Positions 1 to 8,522 of a stretch of DNA of 64,000 nucleotides are shown piece after piece. Position numbers and translations under genes: made by a program. Below the pieces are notes generated by a model. The model was not told where the DNA came from. It saw only the letters and a list, made by a program, of their open reading frames with translations, and did not search any database. How positions within the stretch are numbered: position 1 is the stretch's first letter; every line of letters starts with the position of its first letter. The DNA comes from Nevskiales bacterium. GTDB lineage: Bacteria; Pseudomonadota; Gammaproteobacteria; Nevskiales; Nevskiaceae. The stretch is taken from assembly GCA_028698335.1 (NCBI GenBank), contig JAQVDP010000001.1, positions 186,001 to 250,000 of the forward strand. The letters run 5' to 3'.

Positions 1-639
1 CAGATAGGCCTGCGCGTAGTGATCGCCGACGCTGCGCATCAGACTGAACGACTGCTCGAAGCCGCCCTCGGTCCAGTCGTCGAAGAACAGCCCGCCGATG
101 CCCCGCGGCTCATTGCGGTGCTTGAGGAAGAAATACTCGTCGCACCAGGTCTTCAGCCGCGGATACAGGTCATCCCCGAACGGCGCACAGGCCGACCGGG
201 CGACGCGATGGAAATGCCGGGCGTCTTCGTCGAAGCCGTAGTAGGGCGTCAGGTCGAACCCGCCGCCAAACCACCACACCGGCGGCTCGCCGTCCTGCTC
301 GGCCACGAAAAAGCGCACATTGGCGTGGCAGGTCGGCACGTAGGGATTGCGCGGATGCAGCACCACCGACACGCCCATCGCGCGCCAATGGCGGCCTGCC
401 AGCTGCGGGCGGTGCGCGGTGGCGCTGGGCGGCAATCGCGTCCCGTGCACCAGCGAGAAGTTGACGCCGGCCGACTCGAACACCGCGCCGTCACGCAGCA
501 CCCGCGTTTCACCGCCACCGCCCTCGGGGCGTTCCCAGCGGTCGACGTGGAAGCGGGCCTCGCCGTCGGCCTGCTCGAACCCGGCACACAGGCGGTCCTG
601 CAGATCGCACAGGTAGCTTTCGACGGTTGCGATGTCCAT
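1..639 (-). CDS. hemF: Aerobic coproporphyrinogen-III oxidase HemF (3' end outside window)
   Basis: Oxygen-dependent oxidative decarboxylation of coproporphyrinogen III to protoporphyrinogen IX in haem biosynthesis, in the cytoplasm. The frame read from the ATG at 639 begins [16 protein letters not shown] and runs open to the window edge (213 codons, about 70% of a normal ~300-aa HemF). Family hallmarks are visible: [37 protein letters not shown], and the signature [20 protein letters not shown]. The start lies 11 nt after the tsaC stop, so the two are probably co-transcribed; tsaC-hemF is a common gammaproteobacterial pair. Only truncation by the window end is seen. Confidence 0.96.
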   Translation of the reverse strand, partial: MDIATVESYLCDLQDRLCAGFEQADGEARFHVDRWERPEGGGGETRVLRDGAVFESAGVNFSLVHGTRLPPSATAHRPQLAGRHWRAMGVSVVLHPRNPYVPTCHANVRFFVAEQDGEPPVWWFGGGFDLTPYYGFDEDARHFHRVARSACAPFGDDLYPRLKTWCDEYFFLKHRNEPRGIGGLFFDDWTEGGFEQSFSLMRSVGDHYAQAYL

Positions 640-650
640 GTGGCGTCTCG

Positions 651-1211
651 TCAGCGTCTCAGGATGTGCCCGGTCATGACATCCCGGATCGTAGTCGGTT
701 TCGCAAGCCCGCCCAATGCGCCGGGCACGATGGCACCGAGTTCGCGGCCGAACTGCAGACGCACCTCGGAGATCCGGCGCGCGGGCGGTCGTCCGCTGCG
801 ATTGGCACTGGTGGACACCAGCGGGCCGAAGGCCTGGCACAGCTCGCGCAGCACCGGATGCGCGGTGACGCGCACCGCGATGCCGTCGTGATCACCGGTC
901 AGCCACCAGGGGGCATCCGGAGCCGCCGGGAACACCCAGGTTGCCGGGCCCGGCCAGGTCGCGGTGGCACGCCGCATCGCGTTGTTCGACGGCAGTTCCA
1001 CGAACAGCGGCAGCTGCTCGAACTCGGCGGCGACGAGGATCAGTCCCTTGCGCCAGTCCCGGCGCTTGAGATCCATCAGGTGCAGGCACGCGCCGCGATC
1101 CAGCGGATCGCAGGACAGGCCCCACACGGCTTCGGTGGGGCAGGCGACGATATCGCCGTCGGACAGGGCCTGCACGGCCTGGCGCCGACGCCAGGATGGC
1201 AACGTGTTCAT
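651..1211 (-). CDS. tsaC: L-threonylcarbamoyladenylate synthase TsaC (Sua5/YrdC/YciO)
   Basis: Makes threonylcarbamoyl-AMP from threonine, bicarbonate and ATP, the first step of t6A37 modification of ANN-decoding tRNAs. The 186-aa product is the usual length of the short TsaC form (no Sua5 C-terminal domain). Recognisable YrdC features are the N-terminal [18 protein letters not shown], the [14 protein letters not shown] basic segment, [11 protein letters not shown], and [13 protein letters not shown]. It lies 51 nt downstream of topA and 11 nt upstream of hemF on the same strand, matching the smg/topA/tsaC neighbourhood of other gammaproteobacteria. Confidence 0.95.
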   Translation of the reverse strand: MNTLPSWRRRQAVQALSDGDIVACPTEAVWGLSCDPLDRGACLHLMDLKRRDWRKGLILVAAEFEQLPLFVELPSNNAMRRATATWPGPATWVFPAAPDAPWWLTGDHDGIAVRVTAHPVLRELCQAFGPLVSTSANRSGRPPARRISEVRLQFGRELGAIVPGALGGLAKPTTIRDVMTGHILRR

Positions 1212-1262
1212 CGGCTCAGCGACACTCCCTCGTCCGCGATCGCGCCGTATCCGCCGTCCGCT

Positions 1263-3683
1263 TCATTCGGGAGACGCGGTCTTCGGCGCAGCCTTCTTCG
1301 CGGTCGCCTTTTTGGTCGCGGCTTTCTTGGTGGCGGCTTTCTTGGTCGCCTTCTTCGCCGCAGCCTTCTTGGTCGCGCCCTTCTTCGGCGCGGCCTTTTC
1401 GGCTTCGGCCAGATAGGCCTCGCACTCGAACACGCTCAAATCTTCCGCGGTCTTGCCCTTCGGAATCCGGGCGCGCCGCTTGCCGTCGGTGATGTAGGGG
1501 CCGAAACGGCCCTTGATGATCTTGATGCCGGTATCGCCGAAGGTCTTGAGGGTCGCCGCTTCCAGCGCCGCTTTCTTCTGCTCGATCAGCTCGATCGCGC
1601 GCGGCAGCTCGATCGTGTACGGGTCGTCGTCCTTCTTCAGCGACACGAAGGTCGAGCCGTAACGCACATAGGGGCCGAAACGGCCGATGTTGACCTGCAC
1701 GTCCTCACCGCTGGGCAGCTGGCCGAGCGTGCGCGGCAGCGAGAACAGCGCCAGCGCGTCGTCGAGGGTGATCGTGTCGATCCGCTGGTTGGCGCGCAGA
1801 CTGGCAAAGCGCGGCTTGTCCGGATCTTCCTTGGTGCCGATCTGCACGAACGGACCGAACCGGCCCAGGCGCGCGGACACCGGCTTGCCGGACACCGGGT
1901 CGGTGCCGAGCTGGCGCGCCTCCGAGACCTCGGAACGGCTCAGTTCCTGCTTTTCGTCGACGCGCTGTTTGAACGCTGTCCAGAAGTCGGCCAGCAGCGG
2001 CTTCCACTGCTTCTCGCCGCGCGACACCGCATCGAGATCGTCCTCGAGATGCGCGGTGAACTCGTAGTCGACGTAGCGGGTGAAATGCTCGGTGAGGAAA
2101 CGGTTGACGATCATGCCGACGTCGGTCGGGGTGAACGCCTTGCCGTCGAGGCGGACGTAGTCGCGCGCCAGCAGCGTCGAGATGATGCTGGCATAGGTCG
2201 ACGGACGGCCGATGTCGTACTCCTCCAGCGTCTTGACCAGACTGGCTTCGGTGTAGCGCGGCGGCGGCTCGGTGAAATGCTGGTCGGCGACCAGATCGGC
2301 CAGCCGCACGCGATCGCCGACGTTGAGCGGCGGCAGGCGCTTGTCCTTGTCGTCGTCGTCGTTTTCCTTGCCACTCGGCGTATCGAAACTCTGGCTGTAG
2401 ACCGCGATGAATCCCGGCTCGACCAGGGTCGAGCCGCTGGCGCGGAAAGCATTGTCCTGGCCGGCACGCAGCTCGACCGACACCGTGTCGAACAGGGCCT
2501 GCTGCATCTGGCAGGCCACCGTGCGCTTCCAGATCAGTTCGTAGAGCTTGGCCTGGTCCGGCGTCAGGTGCGCGGCCATCTGCTTCGGCAGGCGTGCCGC
2601 CGCCGTCGGGCGCACCGCCTCGTGGGCCTCCTGCGCGTTCTTCGACTTGGTCTTGTAGAAGCGCGGCTCGGCCGGAACCGCATCCGCCCCGAACTGCTCC
2701 GCAATGGTCTTGCGCAGATCCGCCAGCGCGTCCTGCGACAGGCTGACCGAGTCCGTACGCATATAGGTGATCAGACCGACGGTTTCACCGCCGATGTCGA
2801 TCCCTTCGTACAGCTGCTGCGCGGCGCGCATGGTCCGGCTCGCGGCAAAGCCGAGCTTGCGGTTCGCCTCCTGCTGCAGCGTCGACGTCGTGAACGGCGG
2901 CGCCGGGTTGCGGCGACGCTGCTTCTTGTCGACCGCGGCGACGAGCAGTTCGCCCTGGGCCGCCTTCTCGACGATGTTCTTGGCGGCCAGCGCGCCGACC
3001 GTGTTGCTCAGTGTGAACTGCTCGACCTTGCGCCCGCTGAGTTCGATCAGCTTGGCACTGAAGACCTGCTGATCCTTCTCGGCCCGCGCTTCGAGCGTCC
3101 AGTACTCGCGCGGCACGAAAGCCTTGATCTCTTCCTCGCGCTCGCAGATCAGGCGCAGCGCGGGCGACTGCACGCGCCCGGCGGACAGGCCCGGCTGGAC
3201 CTTGCGCCACAACAGCGGCGACAGATTGAAGCCCACCAGATAGTCCAGCGCGCGGCGCGCCTGTTGGGCGTTGACCAGTGCGTCGGAGATCTCACGCGGA
3301 TGCTGGATCGCGTTCTGCACCTCGCGCTGGGTGATCTCGTAGAACACCACGCGCTTGACCGGCTTGCCCTTGAGCGCGTTCTTCTCCTGCAGCAGCTCGG
3401 CCAGGTGCCAGGAGATCGCCTCCCCTTCGCGATCAGGGTCGGTCGCGAGCCAGAGTTCGTCGGCATCCTTGAGCGCGGAGATGATGGCCTTGACGTGCTT
3501 TTCGTTCTTGTCGATGACCCGGTACTTCATCTCGAAGCCGTGCTCGACATCGACCGCGCCGTCCTTGGGCACGAGGTCGCGGACGTGACCGTACGACGCG
3601 AGGACTTCGAAGTCCTTGCCCAGGTATTTCTTGATCGTCTTGGCCTTGGCGGGCGACTCGACGATGACCAGATTCTTGCTCAT
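1263..3683 (-). CDS. topA: DNA topoisomerase I (type IA) with lysine/alanine-rich C-terminal tail
   Basis: Relaxes negative supercoils by transient single-strand cleavage. Read from the ATG at 3683 (MSKNLVIVESPAKAKTIKKY) the protein is 806 aa; an in-frame ATG four codons upstream (3695) is possible. The Toprim acidic motif DPDREGE is at about 82-88, and the catalytic tyrosine is Y307 in ITYMRTDS. The C-terminal part has repeated GRFGPF/Y modules (three visible) and no CxxC zinc fingers, unlike E. coli TopA. The last ~50 residues are a histone-H1-like KKAATKKAATKKA tail that probably binds DNA non-specifically; such tails also occur in xanthomonad TopA. A sigma-70-like promoter and a long alternating CG tract lie just upstream. 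Confidence 0.97.
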   Translation of the reverse strand: MSKNLVIVESPAKAKTIKKYLGKDFEVLASYGHVRDLVPKDGAVDVEHGFEMKYRVIDKNEKHVKAIISALKDADELWLATDPDREGEAISWHLAELLQEKNALKGKPVKRVVFYEITQREVQNAIQHPREISDALVNAQQARRALDYLVGFNLSPLLWRKVQPGLSAGRVQSPALRLICEREEEIKAFVPREYWTLEARAEKDQQVFSAKLIELSGRKVEQFTLSNTVGALAAKNIVEKAAQGELLVAAVDKKQRRRNPAPPFTTSTLQQEANRKLGFAASRTMRAAQQLYEGIDIGGETVGLITYMRTDSVSLSQDALADLRKTIAEQFGADAVPAEPRFYKTKSKNAQEAHEAVRPTAAARLPKQMAAHLTPDQAKLYELIWKRTVACQMQQALFDTVSVELRAGQDNAFRASGSTLVEPGFIAVYSQSFDTPSGKENDDDDKDKRLPPLNVGDRVRLADLVADQHFTEPPPRYTEASLVKTLEEYDIGRPSTYASIISTLLARDYVRLDGKAFTPTDVGMIVNRFLTEHFTRYVDYEFTAHLEDDLDAVSRGEKQWKPLLADFWTAFKQRVDEKQELSRSEVSEARQLGTDPVSGKPVSARLGRFGPFVQIGTKEDPDKPRFASLRANQRIDTITLDDALALFSLPRTLGQLPSGEDVQVNIGRFGPYVRYGSTFVSLKKDDDPYTIELPRAIELIEQKKAALEAATLKTFGDTGIKIIKGRFGPYITDGKRRARIPKGKTAEDLSVFECEAYLAEAEKAAPKKGATKKAAAKKATKKAATKKAATKKATAKKAAPKTASPE

Positions 3684-3730
3684 GTAGCTCGGCATTGGTG
3701 GTCCACGGCCAAATGGCTGCGGTGCGCGCC

Positions 3731-3759
3731 TTATTAGCGGAAGCCGGAGGAACTGTCTA
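3731..3759 (-). promoter_or_regulatory. topA: Candidate sigma-70 promoter of topA
   Basis: On the minus strand TAGACA is followed by 17 nt and TAATAA, a close fit to -35/-10 spacing, about 35 nt before the topA start region. This is the only AT-rich spot in the 330-nt smg-topA gap (3684-4013). I see no gene in the rest of that gap. Confidence 0.5.
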
Positions 3760-3765
3760 GGCCAA

Positions 3766-3790
3766 ACGCGCGCGCGCGTGTACGCGCGCG
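3766..3790. repeat. 25-bp alternating purine-pyrimidine (CG/TG/TA) tract upstream of topA
   Basis: An unbroken alternating purine-pyrimidine run, nearly all CG steps with a central TGTA, lies directly upstream of the topA -35 element. Such sequence is the classic Z-DNA-forming type under negative supercoiling. The link to topA control is an inference from position. Confidence 0.6.
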
Positions 3791-4013
3791 GACGCCGCCG
3801 GGTCTGACGCGGCAACCCGCCACGATGATGTCCGGTATCCCTGTGGCCGGGTCGGCGCACGGGGGCGCCACCCGGACCGGAGCAGCGTCGGAACCCCTGC
3901 CCGGCGCGTGGAAGGATCGGCGCAATTCGGGGCTTTTACGCCCGACAAGAACGCCGTTTGCGGTGCATTCAACGAAAATGCCGGGCGCGGCATGCACCCC
4001 CGATCCCGGCGGA

Positions 4014-4481
4014 TCAGTGCTTGAACTCGCCGTGGTAGTACACCATCTCCTCGAGATGGCCGAAGGCTTCCTCGGCATCCGGCTGGTTCATCAGCACCAG
4101 CAGGCAGACCCACTTGACCCGCTCCAGATCGACCTCCTCGACCAGCGCCATCAGACGATCGATCACCAGTTCGCGCAGGTTGGCATCGAGAATGCCCAGC
4201 TGTTCGAGGTACATCAGGAAGCCCCGGCATTCGGCCGAAATCTTGGCCTGCTCCTCGCGGGCGTACATACGCAGCGCGCCACTGGGGCCGAACACGATCG
4301 GCAACTGGCGCTGTGCCGCCAGGCCGTCCAGCCACGAGAACGCGTGGCGAACTTCATCATCGGGGAATCCTGCCGCGACGAGTTCCTCGCGCAGCGCGTC
4401 TTGGTTGTCCGCATCCGAGAACTCGCCTTCCTGATAGTTCTCGAACAGATACATCAGTACATCCAGGGCGGTTTCTTTCAT
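4014..4481 (-). CDS. smg: Smg family protein (DUF494)
   Basis: About 155 aa, starting MKETALDVLMYLFENYQE, which matches the typical Smg N-terminus (..DVLMYLFE.Y). The biochemical role of Smg is not established; it is conserved between dprA and topA in many beta- and gammaproteobacteria, exactly its position here. The protein is acidic and helical, without signal peptide or membrane segment. I chose the ATG at 4481 because GAGG lies about 10 nt upstream; an ATG three codons earlier (4490) abuts that GAGG too closely. It ends LEEMVYYHGEFKH. Confidence 0.93.
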   Translation of the reverse strand: MKETALDVLMYLFENYQEGEFSDADNQDALREELVAAGFPDDEVRHAFSWLDGLAAQRQLPIVFGPSGALRMYAREEQAKISAECRGFLMYLEQLGILDANLRELVIDRLMALVEEVDLERVKWVCLLVLMNQPDAEEAFGHLEEMVYYHGEFKH

Positions 4482-4548
4482 GGTCCCCATTCCTCACCGC
4501 GCGTGGCGGCTCGAATCGAACGGCGCACGGACTCCGTGCGCCACCTAG

Positions 4549-5706
4549 TCAGCTTCGCACCAGACGCTGATATCCGCCAGCGGCGGTCATCGCGATCCGT
4601 CCGTCGAGCTCCAGTGCCGTCAGAACCGCCTGCAACTCGTCGACCGGGCAGCGCACGCGCTCGGCCAGCTGATCGAAAACCACGGGGGCATCGCTCAGGG
4701 CATCCAGCACCTCCCGCTCGATTGCACTGGCCGGATCCTGCTGCGCCGGGGCATGCGCCCGATCGACACCTCCAGCTTCTTGGCTAGCATGCCGCGTGCC
4801 AAGCAACGGCCCGATTTCCTCGAAGATGTCGTCGACGGTTTCGACCAGCTTCGCCCCCTGACGAATCAACGCGTGGCAACCCCGCGCCATCGGATTGTGG
4901 ATCGACCCCGGGATTGCGAAGACCTCTCGCCCCTGCTCGAGCGCGTACCGCGCCGAAATCAGCGATCCCGACTCACGGGCCGCCTCGACCACCAGCACGC
5001 CCATCGACAGGCCGCTGATGAGGCGGTTCCGCCGCGGAAAATTCTCCGCCAGAGCGGCGACACCGAGCGGATATTCGGAAATCAGCGCCCCGCGCTGTGC
5101 GATCTCGCGCGCCAGCGCCTGATGCCGGGCAGGATACACCCGATCCAGCCCGGTTCCGCAGACCGCAACGGTATATCCGGTTTCGAGCGCGCCGAGATGC
5201 GCGGCACCATCGATGCCCAGTGCCAGGCCGCTGGTGACGACAAAGCCCCGCGCGGCCAGTTCGGCGGCAAAGGCACGGGCATTCTCGATGCCCTGGGCCG
5301 ATGCATGCCGCGCGCCGACGATCGCGATCTGCGGCATCGCCAGCAGATCGGCGTCGCCGTGCACGAACAGCGCCAGCGGCGGCTGCGCGATCCGGCGCAG
5401 CGTCTCGGGAAAACGGGGATCCTGCCAGTGGATCAACGCGCGTCCGGGCCGGGACAGCCATTCGAGATCGCGCTCGACGGCAGCCTCGTCGCATTGCCGG
5501 AGGGCCGTAATCTGGGCCTGGCTCAGTCCGGCGGCAGCCAGCGTCGCCGGGCTCGCCGCCAGTGCCTGGGCCGGATCCGGAAAGGTTTCGAGGAGCTTGT
5601 GCACAGCCGCCGCGCCGATGCCCGGCGCACGACACAGGACCAGCCACGGCCTCAGTGATAGCGCATCCACCCGGCTAGGGTGGCTTAGAAAGCGGCCGCT
5701 CCGCAA
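4549..5706 (-). CDS. dprA: DNA-processing protein DprA
   Basis: Binds incoming single-stranded DNA during transformation and loads RecA. The 385-aa protein has an N-terminal SAM/HhH-like part (LCRAPGIGAAAVHKLLETFP), the Rossmann-like core with IVGARHAS, SGLALGIDGAAHLGAL, AVCGTGLDRVYPARHQ and NFPRRNRLISGLS, and a C-terminal winged-helix region (ALSDAPVVFDQLAERVRCP). The likely start is a TTG at 5706 with AGAGG about 10 nt upstream, 28 nt after the stop of the LysM gene; a GTG at 5670 is an alternative without an obvious ribosome site. Its place between the LysM gene and smg is the conserved gammaproteobacterial arrangement. Confidence 0.95.
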   Translation of the reverse strand: MRSGRFLSHPSRVDALSLRPWLVLCRAPGIGAAAVHKLLETFPDPAQALAASPATLAAAGLSQAQITALRQCDEAAVERDLEWLSRPGRALIHWQDPRFPETLRRIAQPPLALFVHGDADLLAMPQIAIVGARHASAQGIENARAFAAELAARGFVVTSGLALGIDGAAHLGALETGYTVAVCGTGLDRVYPARHQALAREIAQRGALISEYPLGVAALAENFPRRNRLISGLSMGVLVVEAARESGSLISARYALEQGREVFAIPGSIHNPMARGCHALIRQGAKLVETVDDIFEEIGPLLGTRHASQEAGGVDRAHAPAQQDPASAIEREVLDALSDAPVVFDQLAERVRCPVDELQAVLTALELDGRIAMTAAGGYQRLVRS

Positions 5707-5734
5707 GCGCGTGAGCGGCCTCTATGCCTCTGCT

Positions 5735-6898
5735 TCAGTACAGGCCGCCGGCCTCGGGCTTGCGGGCACGGTCCAGCAGATGGATCTCGCGCGCGGCGTC
5801 CATCACCAGCGCATAGCTGACCCGCCTTTCGACCTTGAACACCATCACCGTCCCGGCATCGAGCTCGGGGAGGGTTTCCATCTTGCCGGTCTGGGGATCG
5901 CGCGCCTTGCGGCCGGCCTGGACCACGCGCAGCACATGACCGACCTCGACGCCGTCGTCCGCGCCCTTGTTGAGCGTGATCACGTGGTATTGCCCGATCT
6001 GGGACACGCCGTCGAACACTGAAATGATGTAGGCACCCGGATCGCTGTCGGGAGCGTGCGGGTAGAAATTCGAATCGAACTGTTCCAGCGGCGGCGGCAG
6101 CAGACGGTCTCCCGGACGGGTCTCGCGATAGCTGCGCGTGATCCGCAGAACCGAAATCTCGTCCTGGCGCTGCAGATCCAGCTCGGCGACCGGCGTCGCC
6201 TCCCAACCCAGCAGCTCGCCAGACTCCGGATCGACGTATTTGTCACCGATTCTCACGGCCTGGTAGGCCACCCGGTCCGTCGCCGGCACCTTCTTGGCGT
6301 AGATATCGTTGCCGCCGGCGCCCTCCATCAGGAACGGGTGCGAGAACGCCAGCACGTAGGGCGCGTCCTTGAGCGTGTCGGCATCGACCAGACGCGGGCT
6401 GCGCAGGAAATCGCGGATCGCATCGAGCGGAATCGTCGGAATCGCCTCGGCCAGCGGATACTCGCGCACCTGCGGATGCAGCTGATCGGTCCGCTGCACG
6501 TCGGCCACGACCAGCGGTCGACCGTCGCGCCAGATCAGCGTCAGCACGTCGCCGGGGTAGATCAGATGCGGATTGCGGACCTGATCGTTGACGCTCCAGA
6601 TTTCCGGCCACTGCCAGGGTTCGTGCAGAAAATGCGCCGCGATGTCCCAGAGGGTGTCGCCCTTCTTGACGACGTAGCGCAGCGGTGCGTCACGCCGGAC
6701 CGGCGTGGGCGGCGGCGGTTCCGGCAACGGCGCGGCAACCGGCGCCGGCGCGGCTTCGACCACCGGCGGCGCTTCGGGAGCCGGTTGCGGAGGGGTTTGC
6801 GCGCATGCCGTGAGCAGCGCGATGCTTGTCACCGCGATACCTACCGCCAGGCGAGACGTCAATCCTGTCATACGGCTCGAATCGTTATACTTGGCCAT
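5735..6898 (-). CDS. LysM-domain peptidoglycan-binding lipoprotein
   Basis: 387 aa from the ATG at 6898, preceded by AAGG at good spacing. The N-terminus carries a lipoprotein signal with lipobox LLTAC (Cys about 32), then a Pro/Ala-rich linker, then a LysM domain (YVVKKGDTLWDIAAHFLHEPWQ ... LIYPGDVLTL, about 80-130). The long C-terminal part is conserved in this family but has no assigned activity. Orthologues next to dprA are widespread in gammaproteobacteria. Divergent from def, with its own sigma-70-like promoter at 6937-6966. The likely role is cell-wall binding from the periplasm or outer membrane. Confidence 0.9.
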   Translation of the reverse strand: MAKYNDSSRMTGLTSRLAVGIAVTSIALLTACAQTPPQPAPEAPPVVEAAPAPVAAPLPEPPPPTPVRRDAPLRYVVKKGDTLWDIAAHFLHEPWQWPEIWSVNDQVRNPHLIYPGDVLTLIWRDGRPLVVADVQRTDQLHPQVREYPLAEAIPTIPLDAIRDFLRSPRLVDADTLKDAPYVLAFSHPFLMEGAGGNDIYAKKVPATDRVAYQAVRIGDKYVDPESGELLGWEATPVAELDLQRQDEISVLRITRSYRETRPGDRLLPPPLEQFDSNFYPHAPDSDPGAYIISVFDGVSQIGQYHVITLNKGADDGVEVGHVLRVVQAGRKARDPQTGKMETLPELDAGTVMVFKVERRVSYALVMDAAREIHLLDRARKPEAGGLY

Positions 6899-6936
6899 GG
6901 CGGCACCTTGGCAGAGGGTTACGCCCAATTGATCAA

Positions 6937-6966
6937 ACTCTAGACGGCTCAATTGTTTGCCGTCAA
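6937..6966 (-). promoter_or_regulatory. Candidate sigma-70 promoter of the LysM-dprA unit
   Basis: TTGACG, 18 nt, TAGAGT on the minus strand, about 40 nt before the LysM gene start, in the AT-richer divergent region 6899-7027. Confidence 0.45.
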
Positions 6967-7027
6967 CTTTGGCAGTCATTTCTAAATTCATTTCGAAAAA
7001 ACCAATCCTCATCTCTACGGAATCATC

Positions 7028-7564
7028 ATGGCGCTGCTGACCATCCTCCACCACCCGGACCCGCGCCTGCGGCAGAAGGCCGAGCCGGTCCGTGTGTTCG
7101 ACGACGCCCTGCAGACCCTGATCGACGACATGTTCGAGACCATGTATGACGCCCCGGGCGTCGGCCTTGCCGCCAACCAGGTCGGCGTCGCCAAGCGCCT
7201 CGCGGTGATGGACTGCAGCGGCGACAAGGCCGCCCCGGAACCGATGGTCATCATCAACCCTGAAATCTTCGACACCAGCGATCTCGAAGTGATGGAGGAG
7301 GGCTGCCTGTCGGTCCCGGGCATCGCCGACAAGGTCAAACGTTTCAATCACCTGAAGATGCGCGCGCTGGACCGCAACGGGAACAGCTTCGAAATCGAAG
7401 CCGAAGGCCTCCTGGCGCAGGCCATTCAGCACGAGATCGACCACCTCGACGGCAAGCTGTACATCGATTACCTCTCCAGCCTGAAGCGCGAGCGCATTCG
7501 CAAGAAACTCGAGAAGGAAGCGCGCGACGCGGCGCGTGGCCAGCCCGCGGTCGCCGCACGCTGA
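7028..7564 (+). CDS. def: Peptide deformylase
   Basis: Removes the N-formyl group from nascent proteins. The 178-aa protein has all three motifs: GVGLAANQ (motif 1), EGCLSVPG (motif 2 with the metal-binding Cys) and QHEIDHLDG (motif 3 with the two metal His and catalytic Glu). The C-terminus is basic and helical ([15 protein letters not shown]), as in proteobacterial Def. Its TGA overlaps the fmt ATG by one base, so translation is probably coupled. Confidence 0.98.
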   Translation: MALLTILHHPDPRLRQKAEPVRVFDDALQTLIDDMFETMYDAPGVGLAANQVGVAKRLAVMDCSGDKAAPEPMVIINPEIFDTSDLEVMEEGCLSVPGIADKVKRFNHLKMRALDRNGNSFEIEAEGLLAQAIQHEIDHLDGKLYIDYLSSLKRERIRKKLEKEARDAARGQPAVAAR

Positions 7565-8490
7565 TGCGCGTCGTTTTCGCCGGCACGCCGGACTTCGCGG
7601 TCGCGGCGCTCGACGCGCTGTGCAATGCCGGGCATGAAATCGTCGGCGTCTACACCCAGCCGGATCGCCCCGCGGGCCGCGGTCGCAAGCTGAGCCCGTC
7701 CCCTGTCGCGGCCCGTGCGGCCGAACGCGGGCTTGCCGTCCACAAGCCCGAGAAGCTGGATGCCACGGCCCAGGCGGAGCTGCGCGACCTGGCGCCGGAC
7801 GTGATGGTGGTCGTCGCCTACGGGTTGATCCTGCCGCAGGCCGTCCTCGACATTCCCGCGCACGGCTGCCTCAACATCCACGCTTCGCTGCTGCCACGCT
7901 GGCGCGGCGCGGCGCCGATCCAGCGTGCCATCGAGGCCGGCGACCCCGAGACCGGCATCACCATCATGCGCATGGACGCCGGCCTGGATACCGGACCGAT
8001 GCTGCTGCGCGAGGCCGTTGCGATCGACGCGTCGATGACCGCGGCGGATCTGCACGACCGCCTGGCCGCGCTCGGCGCGGACCTGATCGTCGAAGCGCTG
8101 CGGCGGCTCGGCACCGGAGAGCTGCCGGAGCAGCCCCAACCGGCCGAGGGCGCCACCTACGCCCGCAAGCTGGACAAGGCCGAAGCGAGGATCGACTGGG
8201 CACTGCCGGCCGACGTCACCGCGCGCCGCGTCAGGGCGTTCAATCCGGCGCCTGGCGCCTGGTGCGAGTTGGACGGCGAGCGTGTCCGCATCCTGATGGC
8301 GCACGCCACCGATGCCGACGCCGGGCTGCCGCCGGGAACCATCGTCGACCGCCCCGCCGACGACACCCTCGCGGTCGCCTGCGGCGGCGGTACGCTGCTG
8401 ATCGAGCGTCTGCAATGGGCGGGCGGGCGACCGATGTCCGCTCGCGACGCGCGCAGCGGGCGCGCGCTGCCGGGACGTCGCCTGAGCTGA
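7564..8490 (+). CDS. fmt: Methionyl-tRNA formyltransferase
   Basis: Formylates initiator Met-tRNA using 10-formyl-THF. The 308-aa product opens [19 protein letters not shown] and contains the formyltransferase core with the SLLPRWRGAAPIQRAI segment, including the catalytic N-H-D arrangement (NIHASLLPRW ... MDAGLDTGPML), then a C-terminal OB-like tRNA-binding domain. It overlaps the def stop by one base. rsmB, its usual neighbour, is displaced to 21.8 kb. Confidence 0.98.
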   Translation: MRVVFAGTPDFAVAALDALCNAGHEIVGVYTQPDRPAGRGRKLSPSPVAARAAERGLAVHKPEKLDATAQAELRDLAPDVMVVVAYGLILPQAVLDIPAHGCLNIHASLLPRWRGAAPIQRAIEAGDPETGITIMRMDAGLDTGPMLLREAVAIDASMTAADLHDRLAALGADLIVEALRRLGTGELPEQPQPAEGATYARKLDKAEARIDWALPADVTARRVRAFNPAPGAWCELDGERVRILMAHATDADAGLPPGTIVDRPADDTLAVACGGGTLLIERLQWAGGRPMSARDARSGRALPGRRLS

Positions 8491-8522
8491 GTCCGGCCGG
8501 ACATCCGGCATCGTTCGCGCCA

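Noticed and set aside
627-3737. Long open frame on the plus strand (over 1000 codons)
   Set aside because: It is antisense to tsaC and topA, whose proteins match known families throughout; its own translation is Arg/Gln/His-rich low-information sequence typical of GC-rich shadow frames.
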